From assembly GCA_948474755.1 (NCBI GenBank), contig CAOLHI010000062.1, forward strand, positions 620,001 through 684,000: a DNA stretch of 64,000 nt. Direction: 5' to 3'. The translations under genes and the position numbers were made by a program. Below the pieces are notes generated by a model that did no database searches, had not been told where the DNA came from, and saw only the letters and a program-made list of their open reading frames with translations. Shown here piece by piece: positions 1-10,860 of this stretch; position 1 is the first letter of the stretch, and the number at the start of each line of letters is the position of its first letter. This DNA comes from Ctenosaura bakeri. Lineage: Eukaryota; Chordata; Lepidosauria; Squamata; Iguanidae.

Positions 1-328
1 TCCTTTAGGCATGTTGGAACCCTGCTTTGTTTTAAGGAGTCATTGATTACTCCCTCCAACCTCTTGGCCAATCCCCCTCTGGCCTTTTTAATTAACCAAG
101 AAGAGCAAGAATCTAATGGATATGTTATAGTTCTCACCTGTCCAAAGATCCTGTCCATATCCTCAGGCTGTATGAATTAAAAAGAACTCATTATTAGTGG
201 ACAAGCAGAGGCTAAAGTTGTATACTCTGGAACTGTATCAGCTATTGCATCCAAGCTGAAACAAATCTGAGTGATTTTATCTGTATTACACATTACAGCT
301 GAATATTAGCAGCAGCGACTCCATACTG

Positions 329-634
329 CAGGGCTTTCCAAATGGTGTGCCACAACATGTTAGTGTGTCACCTGAAATGTGTAGGTGTGTCACCTACAAT
401 CTTGGAAAGGTATGCTATTATTTATAAATCATGTATTTTTAAAAATATATGAAAGGTTTTCATGAGATATGTTTCGCCCCCATACATTTTGTTATTACAA
501 CCTATGTACATGTCCTCATCTCTTACAAGGGGTTAACTTAAAGTTCGGTTTGCTAGTAAAATTGAATTACTGTGTTGTGAAATGACATGTTTCTAAAAAG
601 TGTGTCACTAACATGAAAAGTATGGAAAGCTCTG
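329..634. mobile_element. hAT-like non-autonomous DNA transposon
   Basis: The segment begins CAGGGCTTTCCAAA and ends with the near inverse (TATGGAAAGCTCTG), which gives short terminal inverted repeats starting with CAG as in hAT elements. It is flanked by CCATACTG (321-328) and CCACATTG (635-642), an 8-bp target duplication with two mismatches, the length hAT transposases make. The 306-bp body contains several 'gtgtcac' motifs and no coding potential, so it is a deletion derivative or MITE. The family name is inferred; the termini and flanks are read directly. Confidence 0.72.
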
Positions 635-756
635 CCACATTGAGATTGGCCACATTCAATGTGATCAATATTTTTCAGTATGCTTCTCTTACAACCCAGT
701 ACTAGGATAGATAACACAAGAACTCCAGGCTCTCACTGCTACACCATCCAGTCTTT

Positions 757-953
757 GGCCATTTCCTCCCTACACTGTTATTTGCTGTTCCACTTTCAAC
801 ACCCTGTGGAATTCTGTGGTTTTAATTTACTGAGGCCAAAGAGGACTTTGACTGAGAATTCTAAATGCCCCTTCCTAAACTGCAAACCCCAGGATTCCAT
901 AGGATGTTGAAAGTGGAATACTAGCACTATAACAGTGTAGTGTGGAAATGGCC
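757..953. mobile_element. Palindromic MITE, copy 1
   Basis: A near-palindrome of about 200 bp. It starts GGCCATTTCC..., contains ACACTGTTAT and 'cactttcaacaccctgtgg', and ends with the inverse arms and GTGTGGAAATGGCC. The centre (tgaggccaaagaggact...) is single copy and gives the element an orientation. Four further copies lie in this window, at 22565, 24714, 26683 and 34685. The flanking triplets are TTT and TAT, so the target duplication is imperfect in this copy. There is no coding capacity. Confidence 0.85.
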
Positions 954-1327
954 TATCTCTCACCACTCTTTGGTCCCATTTGTATTAGCTATAGTGATCT
1001 ATTAAACAATTGCTTGACAAAGGCTGATCATGGAATCCCAATCTTACTAATCACTTGTCATTTGCTGATTCCATGCACCTTACACTAGTTCTTTTTCCCC
1101 TGTGCTTTTGAATTACGTCCTCTTTTCCATGCCTCTTCTGTGCTTCTAAATCAACACTTCTTGTTTTTGTATCTCTGCACTTATTCTTTACTTGTTCAAA
1201 GATTCTTTCGCTAAAGACATAAACTTTTGTTTAACCTCAGCTAACATTTATATTTGTGTTTTTGGTTGTGCCATACACCAATTTTCCTTTAATGTGTGTG
1301 TGTAGGATTTTTTTAAAAAATACTTTT

Positions 1328-1328
1328 G

Positions 1329-1366
<38 letters not shown>

Positions 1367-1377
1367 TCTATCTATCT
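1328..1377. repeat. (TATC)n microsatellite
   Basis: About twelve units of ATCT/TATC with one interruption (ATTC) near 1366, followed directly by the inverse TAGATAG at 1384. The run can form a short hairpin with that inverse. Confidence 0.95.
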
Positions 1378-2308
1378 AAAATATAGATAGGAAATACTTC
1401 CAAATACTTTATATATAGAAAATATTTCCAAAGATCTAAGAGCCAAGACTCCAGAAGGAAGCTCACAAGCACACACAAACTAGAAAGAAAAACAACTCAT
1501 TTGAAACCATGGAGAGCTACTGCCAATACGTGCAGACAATGCTGTACTAGACAGGCCAATTTCCTGACTTAGTATAACTGAAATATACTACATTATATTG
1601 AAGCTAAGTGTGGTTAGATCTTAAATGAGGAAGTCTGGAATGTGAGATTCTTAACAGAGATCCATTTCCATGTTTCAGCCCCCCAAATGATTTGGCAGGT
1701 AAGAACACAAGACAGGATTTTTTTGTAGCAGCAGTATAGTTATGGAATCTTCATAAGGAAAGTTAGATTGGTTCTGTCCATTGTACTGACCATCCGCAGG
1801 TGGCCAAGACTGAATTGTCCCATGTGGGATTTTGTGCATGTATTTTTGTGCACCTCTATTTCTAAGAAGTCCTGAAATGTGAAGAATCATCATGAATACA
1901 ACTCTTACAAAACATGTGGGAATGTGTCAAAACCCTTTCTTTGCAAATTATTCATATCCTCAGTGGTTTTTAAAACTGTTTTTAAACACTTTTTAAAAAT
2001 AAATTCATCAAATAATGTTTCTAATCTGTTGTGCATCACATTATCTGATGGGCCAATAAAAATAAAGCAGAATAAAATAATAGAATTGGATGTGTTGTTA
2101 GAGTGGATCCTGTAGCCACATAATTTTTGAATAGGAGAGGTCTATACTCAAGATGTATATGTTTCCAGAAGCCTCATTCATGTATTGAAAGCTCTGCTCA
2201 AAAGGAGAGAGCTCTATCAAGGTCTCTGATCATATATAGACATCTTGAGATCCTCACATTGCATACATAGAGAATGACGACAGAGAGGAAGAGGCTGGTG
2301 TGCTTTCT

Positions 2309-2378
2309 GGGAGGGGGGAAGAAGGGAGGGAAAGGGAGGAGAGAAGAGGGGCAAAAAAGAGAGAGAGAGAGAGAGAAC
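2309..2378. repeat. Purine tract with (GA)n
   Basis: A nearly pure G/A strand of about 70 bases, ending in ten GA dinucleotides. Homopurine-homopyrimidine tracts of this length can adopt triplex structures; no function is implied. Confidence 0.85.
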
Positions 2379-2641
2379 TGTGCTATATAACAGCTAAACA
2401 GAACTATAGTGTATGTCAAAACAAGGTACATACTTGTACTCCAGGACCCTGCATATTATGTTTTCCTGGAGACTTGCTTATTAACCCAAAGTCATGTCAT
2501 GGCCCCAAATTTCTGTCTGAATATCTGCCAGTATTCATGGGTTCCAGCAGCAGTCACAGCATGCAGACCTGACAAGACATTCCATAACTGCAAGCAGCTG
2601 CTGAGAACACATCTGTGCATATTCTCAAGTACAGTGATGAA

Positions 2642-2672
2642 TGTGTGTGTGTGTGTGTGTGTGTGTTTGTGT
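2642..2672. repeat. (GT)n microsatellite
   Basis: About thirteen TG units with a single TTT interruption near the 3' end, followed by a weaker 'gtgtgtgcatgtgcacgtatgtg' type stretch 140 bp downstream. Confidence 0.95.
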
Positions 2673-3539
2673 ATAAATGTATATATTTGGCCATAAAATT
2701 GCTTTAACTGCAGCATATAGATTGCAAAATATTGTGAAGACTTGAACTTTGAATAAAGGGATTTCATTTTCCATGGTCTTATTACTACATTTTTGAAATG
2801 ATCTAAAGTGTGTGCATGTGCACGTATGTGTATGTGTGTATGACTCCTAAGGAGGTATCTTTGTATCAAAGAGGCATAGACTAAATGGATAAAATTAAAA
2901 ACCTTTACATGTTTTGTGTCTCCATGTTCACTGGAGTGGAGAGGGAGCTCCACTGAGGTTCTGCACTCATAATTTCCATTTTAATTTAAATGCTGGTTAT
3001 ATTGATCAAATAGGAGAAATAACATTTCCTCTTATGGGTTCCTCACTTTAAAAGGAACAACTGTTGTGTAGAAAACACTGTGTGCCTCTCTCTCTCCCTC
3101 CCTCCCTCTATCACAGACAGTTAAAAAAGATGCTTACCTGACTTTCATATTTTCAGAATGGATTTGCAAGTGAACAGTGAGACCAAAATGAAATCCATGG
3201 TCCCTTCTAAAGTCAATTCTCTGATTTGTTGAAGTCTGCTCTAGTTGGGAATAACAATACACTTTAGTCCTAAATCAACCCTTCTTACCAAATGACAACA
3301 GATGTTGCAGCCCAGGGATGCCTTGACTAGAATATATTCAGGAGTTCAGCCAGGTGGGACAAGCAGGTATCAAACTGTTCCAAACTCTGTACACCATCTT
3401 CTGGTTCTGATCTCAGGTTTGAACCAAGGTTTACCTTTCCTGGATCAATAGTTCATCTCTTTGGTGATTCAGGAAAGATTATAGATAGGCTTAAATTAAG
3501 ATTTAAAGAATAATCAAAAATAATTGTAAAAAAAATGTT

Positions 3540-4040
3540 ATCTAATGTTGGGTGACACCAAGAAAGAGAATAAGGGATTGAAAGGAATCTTCACATTTCA
3601 AGACTTATTCCATGCAAAATGTGCACATTTGTGTGTGAGCCTAGGGAGGTTGTATGTGCAGAAAATAACATCCTCCGAATTAAAAAAAAATTAATTTCCT
3701 GCACATGAAATCACATTTTCATGAAGAAATCTTATTTGAGGAGTCAGAAAATGCTGTTTTCTATGGGGAAAAATGCAAATTTTGCACAAAGTCCATGACT
3801 ACAATGTCCTGGGAGAAAGGCAGGATTAAAATTAAATTAAATCAAATCAAATCAAATCAAAGGACAACATTTTATGAATGCTGATGGTTGAATAATGAAT
3901 AATGGTTCTGGGCAGACATAATTTTCTTGACAGAAAATGCTGTTGGCTGTGCAAAAGAAAAGAAAATGTACACATTTTGTGCAGAAAAAGTCCCAAATTG
4001 TGAACTATGTATTAAGGTAGTTGGAAACTAAGTGTTTTTA
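3540..4040 (+). repeat. Dispersed 'tttctgcacagaaaa' family, copy A
   Basis: The segment is built of degenerate repeats of TTTTCTG-N-GCAGAAAA type (examples: 'gtgcagaaaataac', 'cagaaaatgctgttttct', 'ttgtgcagaaaaagtccc'). Near its end the phrase 'gtcccaaattgtgaac' matches the same position of copy B at 8.0-8.5 kb, which shows common descent in the same orientation. An (AATCA)n run sits inside it at 3829-3861. The limits are approximate. The family is not one I can name. Confidence 0.5.
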
Positions 4041-5880
4041 AATAAGTTCTCACATCCAGAAAAAAAAATTGCTAAAATTAATCATTACTTCCTTTGAGAA
4101 TGAACTTAGCAAAGAATTACATTCTAAACCTAAATCCACATTCTGCTGAAAGCCAGGCATCTTGTGAAATGGAACTTTCTTCCCATACAGCTCCCATGCC
4201 ATCTGAAACAAAGTTCTGAGCATTGTCAGAGCATATTTGTGGGGTATTTGTGTGTGAGATATAGTGTAGACAGGGGATCTCCCCCTGCCCATTCAGTTGG
4301 AAGCCTCAAGCCTTCTGTTTTACTGGTAGAAGTTTTATTTTGTAACTTTTACCCTAAACCTTTGACTACAATATAATTTGGGTCTCCTAACAAATGCTGG
4401 GTAAAAGATTAAAACTTTAAATTTACAATAAAAAAAAAAACCCTTAACACTAAAGAAGTTCTCATTTTTGTGTTCAGATTAGAGTCCAGCTCTTGCACAC
4501 TCTCACTCCTTTTCTCTCAGCATATGACGGTACTAAAGTACATGGAAAAACAAAGAGTTCACACCAGACCCATGTAACATCTGAAAAAGACAATAGTAAC
4601 CTTACTTAGACAAAAAGTTCCAAAATCATGCACCTACTTGGAGATTTGTAACCATGTGGTTGCATGCATGTAGGCCCTTCCTTACACATATTCATGCCCT
4701 CCTTGGGAGCAGTATTCTGTGTTCAATGTTATGTCTGGGGCTATATGGTGTGGTGGTGATGTCATGGACTTTAGTTCTAAAATATTGTTTAATTTACTAT
4801 ATATTAAGGACATTTTCTTAGATATGCTCTGTGTATAAGGTAAGGAACTGCTAGGAGGGGGTGGAGAAGGCAGTGAATGGAGGCTTAAGGTTAAAAGAGT
4901 GAGTTTAGGAATGAATGTGAGGTGTTTAAGGGTCTGAGTTAGATAAGAGAGAAGTGCGTGAGAGACTGTGAGCTGTGTTCTAAATGTTGTGTTCATCTTC
5001 CGTTAATAAAGTATTGCTTTTTTATTTGTACACTTTTGGTCTCCTGGAAGACTATACAGTCTAGTCTTCACATCTGTGAGTTAAATTTCATGGATTTGAT
5101 TATTTGCAAGTTTATTGAACCCCTGTCTCCTGACATCAAACACTTCTTTTTTGGGATAATTTCCCTCTTAGCAGCTCTGATCAGACCACTCAGCCATTTA
5201 AAAACATATCTCTGATCCTCCTCTTTTTCCACCAGCCACTGCCTGTCCAGCTAAGGACAGATTGCAACCCAATTTCTCAGCATCACAAACCATCTCTCAG
5301 TGTCCCACACACACCTATTGAAGAAGACAGGTGAGAGAGGAAGTATAGGGCCACCATGTTGACCCACTCCCCTTCTCTCTTCTTTCCCTGCCCAGGTTTG
5401 GACTCTTGGTGCCCGCAGTTCCCACCATCCCTCAACTCTCTTTCAACAGACATACATACATTTTGAAATTTGCTATTTTTTCCATTTTTGCACCTCTAAC
5501 TCCAGTGAATGTGCAGGGTTGACTGTATATTTGAAAATCTGGATTCAGTCAAGATGTCTGGGGTGGATCCAGTAAACAAAGAGTGGGTGGAGTGTGATGG
5601 ATATATAAGCTGCATTATATCTCACACAGATATCTTTAAGGCATCCAGGACATCTAGGGCATCTAGGAGGTCCCCAGAGTCAATGACCACCGCAGCAGGA
5701 CAGGAGAAGGTTCTTACATTGGTGGCACAGATGAGGATAAGGAAATATCCTCGCTCTTAGTGGTAATAGTGAGATTTATGGAAGCCATCACATTGTTGGC
5801 AGCAGAGGTTTATGCACAGCCTCACAACAAGTGGAAAAGCTATGGGTGGCCACTTTCTACATCTCAACCCACAATTTCCA
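4041..5880. other. Unassigned; possible LTR-like R/U5 trace near 5 kb
   Basis: No gene is seen. Around 4940-5060 the plus strand reads like the end of an LTR: a G-rich, T-rich stretch, AATAAA (about 5005-5010), then 'gtattgctttttta' and 'ggtctcctgg'. No TG...CA boundaries or flanking duplication could be fixed, so it is not called as an LTR. Confidence 0.35.
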
Positions 5881-7588
5881 TGTCTGAATAGGGCTATTCT
5901 TTTTATTTATTTATTTTATTTTTCAAGATTATGACTTATATGAGAATGTTAGTCATCACCATATATGCAATATTCCCCTCCTCCACTGACCACATCAGCC
6001 TGATACTTTATGCCTTGACGGTAAATAATTATGGCTGACTTAGCACTGCAATATAAATACGCTAATGATATGGCTGTCCTAGATACGTTGTTGCACATTT
6101 ATTCTAATGTAAATTTAAATCAGTATTGTGCACTTATAAAAACAGAATATGCAGCAATAAACAGCTAGGAGTAAACACATCTAGGAATTTATAATCATAT
6201 TTTCTAATACAGTGATGTTTATATAAAGCACTCTGTGATGTATATCTAATTTTATACCTCATTTTAAATGTAATATATGAGCTTTAATTTCAGCATCTTT
6301 GCTATTAAAAGTGTACCCAGAAACATATTGCAAATTAACATAATTATATCAAGAATTCCCTCTTGCCCAAAGCATTACTTCTCAAATTACATTATGCATA
6401 TGCAAATCAAACACTTCTGGCTGAGGTCATTTGTCACTGATACCAGGAATTCTGAGGTTCTGCTGTATGAACCAGTGATGGATGAAGCAGAAAGTTTGGG
6501 AGCTCACCTTGGCTTAGAGGAATCAAGTACCGAAAATTAAAAATGCCTACATGAGGCTAAGCAATCATGCAAATATGTTTGCCCTTTCCCCCTTTGTTCT
6601 ACCTGATTGAAAACTAGTTATGATCATTCTTCTGTTCCTTTAACTCTCATATTATAATTCTTTTATCATAATTCCTAGACCCACATTTTTTCTGCCATGC
6701 ACCAGAAAAGTAGAAATTCTGTTATTTTTCTCCCTCAAACTTTTTGCTTCCCACAATATTTCCCATAGGTTTCTCTTTAGTTGCAAGTCTAAATTCACCA
6801 CAGCTTGTTGCTGTAAGAAAAAATTGAGTAGCAATGTTTGCCCCTGAACTGAGAAGCTGTAACCTGTCCTTAATGACTCACCAGTTCATGTTCACAAAGC
6901 AAGCTGGCAAATAACCAATATTAATGTTTATTTTGGGTCTGAGACAGAGAGATACAGACCCTCACTTGGAAACTTCAATAGGCTTATAAAAACTCCTCCT
7001 TGCTTCCAGATTTCGTTTAAGTTTTTTTTAAAAAAGGAAAATTCAGTTGATGACTCCAGTTTATAAGGACACTAAATGAATGAATTAATGAATAAATGAA
7101 TAAATATCACAAATACAAATGCAAAGGACATCTGTAGACTGACAGATAGGGGCACATAAACAAAGGATGCTGACTGATGGAGATTAATTACTTTTCAGCA
7201 TACTGTATGGTATGGTAAGAAAATGCATGTAGAAATCATGTAGTCTGTTTTGAACAGTCATTAGGTGTTAATGGACAGAGCACCCAACTTGTTAGAGTCA
7301 CAGTATGGACCCCAAGGGTTAGTAAATTATTTGTGTTGGGGGAAACAAAACCCTTCATGCTCTTCACTATTCCAAGTAGCTGCTACTTCAACTATTGCCA
7401 CTGCAATTAGAATTGAAATTTTCTGAAAATTGAGACAAGTTAATGGTACAGGAGTCTGACAAAAAGGAAAAAGAGAAGTTGAACTTTTGGGATCAGCATT
7501 GATTGTTTAGCTTCTCTGTTAGTATGCTTGTGTGCTTTTGTTTTGTCAGTTTGATTGTTTTGGGCCATGTGCTCTACTTGCAAACATG
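5881..7588. other. Unassigned AT-rich DNA, possible conserved non-coding part
   Basis: No repeat termini or coding similarity are seen. The part at about 6000-6440 has no recognisable repeat and contains an octamer-like site in an ATGCATATGCAAATCA context near 6396-6412. An (AATG/AATA)n run lies at 7075-7108. Whether any of it is conserved between species cannot be judged from one sequence. Confidence 0.4.
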
Positions 7589-7880
7589 TTATAAATGGTG
7601 GAGTTTATATTGAGTCATTTACTTGGATGGGAGGGGAGCTAGCAGACTCTAACTCTATATAACTCTTGTCTCAGTCTCTGGAGTTCAGTCTTTCAGGAAA
7701 CAGGAGAAGATGAGTTTGTGGCTGGAGTCAGCATCTATTGTTCTGTTGTGCATTTTGGAGGCTAGTGTGTTTGTTGTTGTTTTTAGTTTGTTCCTTCCAT
7801 TGTCTTGGTGAGTGAGTCACTGGCTTATAAATGGTGGAATTAGCTGCCTCAGTCTCTGGAGTTCAAAAAACATGATAAAA
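7589..7880 (+). repeat. Diverged direct duplication
   Basis: The phrase 'ttataaatggtgga' occurs at 7589 and 7825, and 'ctcagtctctggagttca' at about 7670 and 7848, in the same order. The two blocks are therefore copies of one segment, the second with about 55 bp missing between the landmarks. Origin unknown. Confidence 0.6.
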
Positions 7881-7999
7881 CAAAACAATATTTTTTTTCT
7901 TCTTCTAGACATTTGTGGAGGATTTTGAGGAGCAGATCTGGAAATAAGGATGGAAATAATGTTCAAAAATATTTTTTGAAAAATCTAAAAATGGCTGAA

Positions 8000-8500
8000 A
8001 AAAATGTTTTTCACACTGAGAAACACCGCTGAGAAGAATCCTCTACTGATGAGAATCTTCACAGTTTAGAACCTGTTCTGCACAAAATTTGCATATTATT
8101 TTTGCATTCAAAACATAATATTCTGTGCAGGTAACAGCATTTTCTGCATGGGAAATAATGTTTCAATACAGAAACATTAATTCTTGCATAGAAAATACAG
8201 TTTTATGTGCAGAAAATGCTAATTGATTATATATTCTATGTAAAATTTGTTCTTGGTTGATTTGAATAGAAAACAGCATTTTCTGTTTAGAAAACTACAT
8301 TTTCTGTACAAGAATTAAGATTTCTGCACTGAAATATTATTTTCCATGCAGAGGATGATGTCTCATCTGTAGAAAATGCTGTTTTCTGTGCAAAATAGCC
8401 ACCTGCGATTTTTGTTCATCCATGTGTGAATTTCACACAAAATAAGTCCCAAATTTTGAACAGCTTTCAAAAACTGCATGATTTTCAGGACTTTTTTTTT
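8000..8500 (+). repeat. Dispersed 'tttctgcacagaaaa' family, copy B
   Basis: This is the best preserved of four copies. It begins 'gagaagaatcctctactgat', the same opening phrase as copy D at 62.9 kb. It continues with about ten alternating units of TTTTCTG(C/T)(A/G) and GCAGAAAA spaced 20-40 bp apart, and ends 'tttcaaaaactgcatgattt', a phrase shared in diverged form with copy C. There is no ORF and no terminal inverted repeat. Confidence 0.6.
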
Positions 8501-9121
8501 CAATGGGAAGAGAATTGCTGAAACTATGCATTGCTGCTTTCAAGAAGAAGATAGGTGAAGAATTACACACCTATTGGAAACCTGTGCTGCTGTCTTCATG
8601 GAGGATGAAGATAGATAGTGATGGAATTGTTACAGTGATTAGACACATCTGTGCCATGTTCATTTTCTTGATGGAAAATCTACAAGGTTATGTCAGCAGC
8701 AACCACAAACTGGCTACTGCTGAAGATGCAGGAGCCTGAGTCCTGCCTATCTCCACTTCAACTTATTAGGAAGAATGAAGCTTTTTTGGAAATTGTGGAA
8801 CAGACTCTCCTGGAAGTGTAAGACATGCAAGATACCTCTAGTAAGGGAGACAATTCCCAAACACAGAAGGCTGATATTTGGAAAAATGTAGCACAGAGAA
8901 GCAGAACTACCAAGAACCATGGTGCAAGTTTGTACCTAAACAATTGTTTCCAAGCTTTCCTCTTAATCTCTGATTACGAGAAACAGAGTCAATGATCTAC
9001 CTTCTCAGAGGTCATGGAGCTGTCCTTACAGAGTTGAATGCATGGAAGAACTCAGACCAGTTCCTTGAACAAGAAGAGATATGTGGTCTTTGTAGATATA
9101 GTTGAGAGGAACAGAAGGAGT

Positions 9122-9126
9122 GGTAT
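9122..9126. repeat. Target-site duplication (GGTAT), left
   Basis: GGTAT directly before the TGTCAG terminus, identical to 10208-10212. Five base pairs is a usual length for retroviral and LTR-retrotransposon integration. Confidence 0.85.
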
Positions 9127-10207
9127 TGTCAGTGCCAGGCGGTGGTCAGGCAGAGGCAGGGGAGCTGGTTAGAGGTGCAGGGCTTTAATGCAGTCAAAAC
9201 ATAAAAGTACAAAGCAAGCAGGCTTCTACACAGTCTTAACAGAAATAGTCCTTAATGCAGGCAGGGCTTCTACTCAGTCTTAACAGAAATAAACACAGGC
9301 TGTTAAAGTACATAAGGCAGGTTACTTCACCAAGGCGAACAGGAGGACTGGTCTCAGGCGCGGGCAGGAACAAGGCACGGACAGCAGGACCACGGTTGAC
9401 CGACGGTTGTTGCTCCGTGCCTTCCACAGCCCGGCGCCTGCCTCAAATAGCCCTCCAAGCCAGGCGCCAGCCAATCCGGCATGGCCATGTGGCTGAGGGC
9501 TCGCAGCTGTGCTGTGCCTCACAGCTGCGAGCTCTCTGCCCGTCGCCTCCTCTCCAGCAGGCGCTGGGACCAGCGGACGGCCTCCTTGGCCTGCCGCCGC
9601 TGCTGGAAAGGAGGAGGCGAGGAGGAGGCATCAGCCTCCTCCGGATCGGGGCCACAGGCAGACTCCCAGGCCTCCCGCGGATCAGGGCCGCGGGTGAGCG
9701 GAGCCCCGGTAGCAGGCCCAGGACCCGTCCACCCCGGCAAGCTGGCCGATGACGAGGGACTCCAGCCTGCAGCCTCTAAGTAAGTGGCTCCAGGCCCGGC
9801 AGCCTCTCCCACAGCCGCCAGGCCCGAGCCGTCGGCCGCGGCGGCCTCCAGGCAAGGCCCCTCAGCTGCAGCGGCCTCTGCACAGGCCCCGTCGGCCGCG
9901 GCAGCCTCCATGCAGGCCCCGTCGGCCTCAGCAGCCTCCGTGTAGGCCCCGTTGGCTGCGGCGGCCTCCGCGCAGGCCCCGTTGGCCGCAGCGGCCTCCG
10001 TGTAGGCCCCGTCGGCCGCGGCAGCCTCCACGGCGGCGAACAAGCACCGTCAGCGGTGACCTTCCCCCGGCCTTCGGGCAAGGCCCCTCGGCCGTGGCGG
10101 GCGCCGCGGGATCCCCCGGAGCCTCTGCCACATCCGCTGCATCCGCCGCCACTTTGGCGGCAGCCTCATGGGCAGCAACAGGCCCAGCCGGGCCCATGCC
10201 CCTGACA
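9127..10207 (-). mobile_element. GC-rich solo LTR inserted in CR1 ORF1
   Basis: A 1,081-bp block begins TGTCAG and ends CTGACA (perfect 6-bp inverted termini of TG...CA type) and is bounded by GGTAT on both sides. Orientation is inferred as minus. On that strand, a TATA-like 'gctatttgag' lies near 9450, and an ATTAAA polyadenylation-type signal precedes a C-rich end at the 9127 side. The upstream half is extremely GC-rich and holds a 30-bp tandem repeat. No internal retroelement sequence is present, so it is a solo LTR left by recombination. Removing it and one GGTAT joins the CR1 ORF1 frame on both sides. Several long ORFs cross it only because GC-rich DNA has few stops. Confidence 0.85.
9826..10036. 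repeat. 30-bp GC-rich tandem repeat, about 7 units
   Basis: The phrase GTCGGCCGCG or a close variant recurs at 9831, 9861, 9891, 9921, 9951, 9981 and 10011, which is an exact 30-bp period. Units differ by substitutions only (for example GTTGGCTGCG, CTCAGCTGCA). Because 30 is a multiple of three, reading frames stay open and yield 10-residue peptide repeats, here taken as incidental. The array lies in the part of the LTR that would be U3 on the minus strand, where tandem enhancer repeats are common. Confidence 0.95.
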
Positions 10208-10212
10208 GGTAT
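10208..10212. repeat. Target-site duplication (GGTAT), right
   Basis: Exact copy of 9122-9126, directly after the CTGACA terminus of the solo LTR. Confidence 0.85.
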
Positions 10213-10690
10213 TAGGGCCAGAGAAAATGTCATGGAAGATATCCTATCACCTAGGGGTGAAGACCCATGATGTAACAGAGAGATCGTCAAGACTTATCAA
10301 GCCCAACAAAAGCTATCCCTTCCTTCTAATCCATGTTGGAACAAAGGATACTGCAAAATATAGCCTTCAACATACTGCAAGGAGTCTCTGGGGAGAAATG
10401 TAAAGAACTTCTGCAAAAAGTTTGTTATGTTTTGCTCCTTCCTATTGAAGTATGTGACCCAGGAAGAGAAGAAGAAGAATAGAAATCAATAATTGGTTGT
10501 GTAGGTGGTGTCATAAGAGAAAAAATTGGCTTCTTGGACCATGGTCTGCACTTTCATGAGGAAAGTTTCATGTCAAGGGATGAGCTGTACTTCATAGCAA
10601 TAGGAAAGAATGGATATACTAGGAGTCTTTCAAATCTGATCAGGATAACTTTAATTTGAATTGTAGCAAGAGAGATGATATTCCAAAGGG
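10208..10690 (+). pseudogene. CR1 ORF1 esterase (SGNH-type) domain relic
   Basis: Translation on the plus strand gives THDVTERSSRLIKPNKSYPF followed by LLIHVGTKDTAK, then after a frame change INNWLCRWCHK and FLDHGLHFHEE. These match the C-terminal esterase-like domain of CR1 ORF1: the HVGTxDT block, the NxWLxxWCHxxxFGFLDHG block and the final DGLHL-type block, here decayed. The N-terminal GDSLLRG-like block lies just left of the solo LTR, around 9100-9118. CR1 ORF1 protein is thought to bind RNA and have esterase activity. Stops and at least one frameshift make this copy non-functional. Confidence 0.72.
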
Positions 10691-10841
10691 CAAGGAGTAG
10701 AGAAGAACTGGAGACAATAACCTCAATGATATAGGGGGAATTGGGCCAATAGTAGAAGAATCAAACTTGGGCAGAAAAACAACAAAGCATTAGCTAAAGA
10801 AAACAACACATGATCTTAGATGTCACTACAATAATGCACAC

Positions 10842-10860
10842 AACATGGATAATAACCAAG
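10842..10860. repeat. L1 target-site duplication, left (19 bp)
   Basis: AACATGGATAATAACCAAG, identical to 12883-12901 at the other end of the L1. The ATG inside it creates an apparent start codon for the L1 reading frame, which is host-derived and not part of L1. Confidence 0.93.

Larger units (their letters stand above)
954..3540. other. Unassigned AT-rich DNA with simple repeats
   Basis: No coding similarity or transposon termini are visible outside the TATC run. The stretch holds a purine-rich tract (2309-2378) ending in (GA)n, a (GT)n run (2642-2672), a mixed GT/CA stretch (2810-2850) and a (CT)/(CCCT) run near 3085-3110. Short ORFs across these runs encode low-complexity peptides such as poly-CV or HT repeats and are not genes. 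Confidence 0.6.

Noticed and set aside
2492..2953. 153-codon minus-strand ORF with HT repeats
   Set aside because: It runs through GT microsatellites, and its repeats are translated simple sequence.
9826..10036. Regular 30-bp repeats as a CRISPR array
   Set aside because: Units are directly adjacent, with no spacers and with substitutions between units, in a eukaryotic LTR.
9127..10207. CpG island marking a host gene promoter
   Set aside because: TG...CA termini, a 5-bp duplication and CR1 sequence on both sides explain the block as an inserted LTR.
9519..10270. Long ORFs on both strands (174 and 173 codons) with alanine- or proline/arginine-rich 10-residue repeats
   Set aside because: They lie over the 30-bp GC-rich array of a solo LTR. 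Stops are rare in such DNA and the same region is open in several frames, so coding is unlikely.
10845..10860. Start codon of an L1 protein at 10845
   Set aside because: The ATG lies in the duplicated target site, which also occurs at 12886 outside the element.
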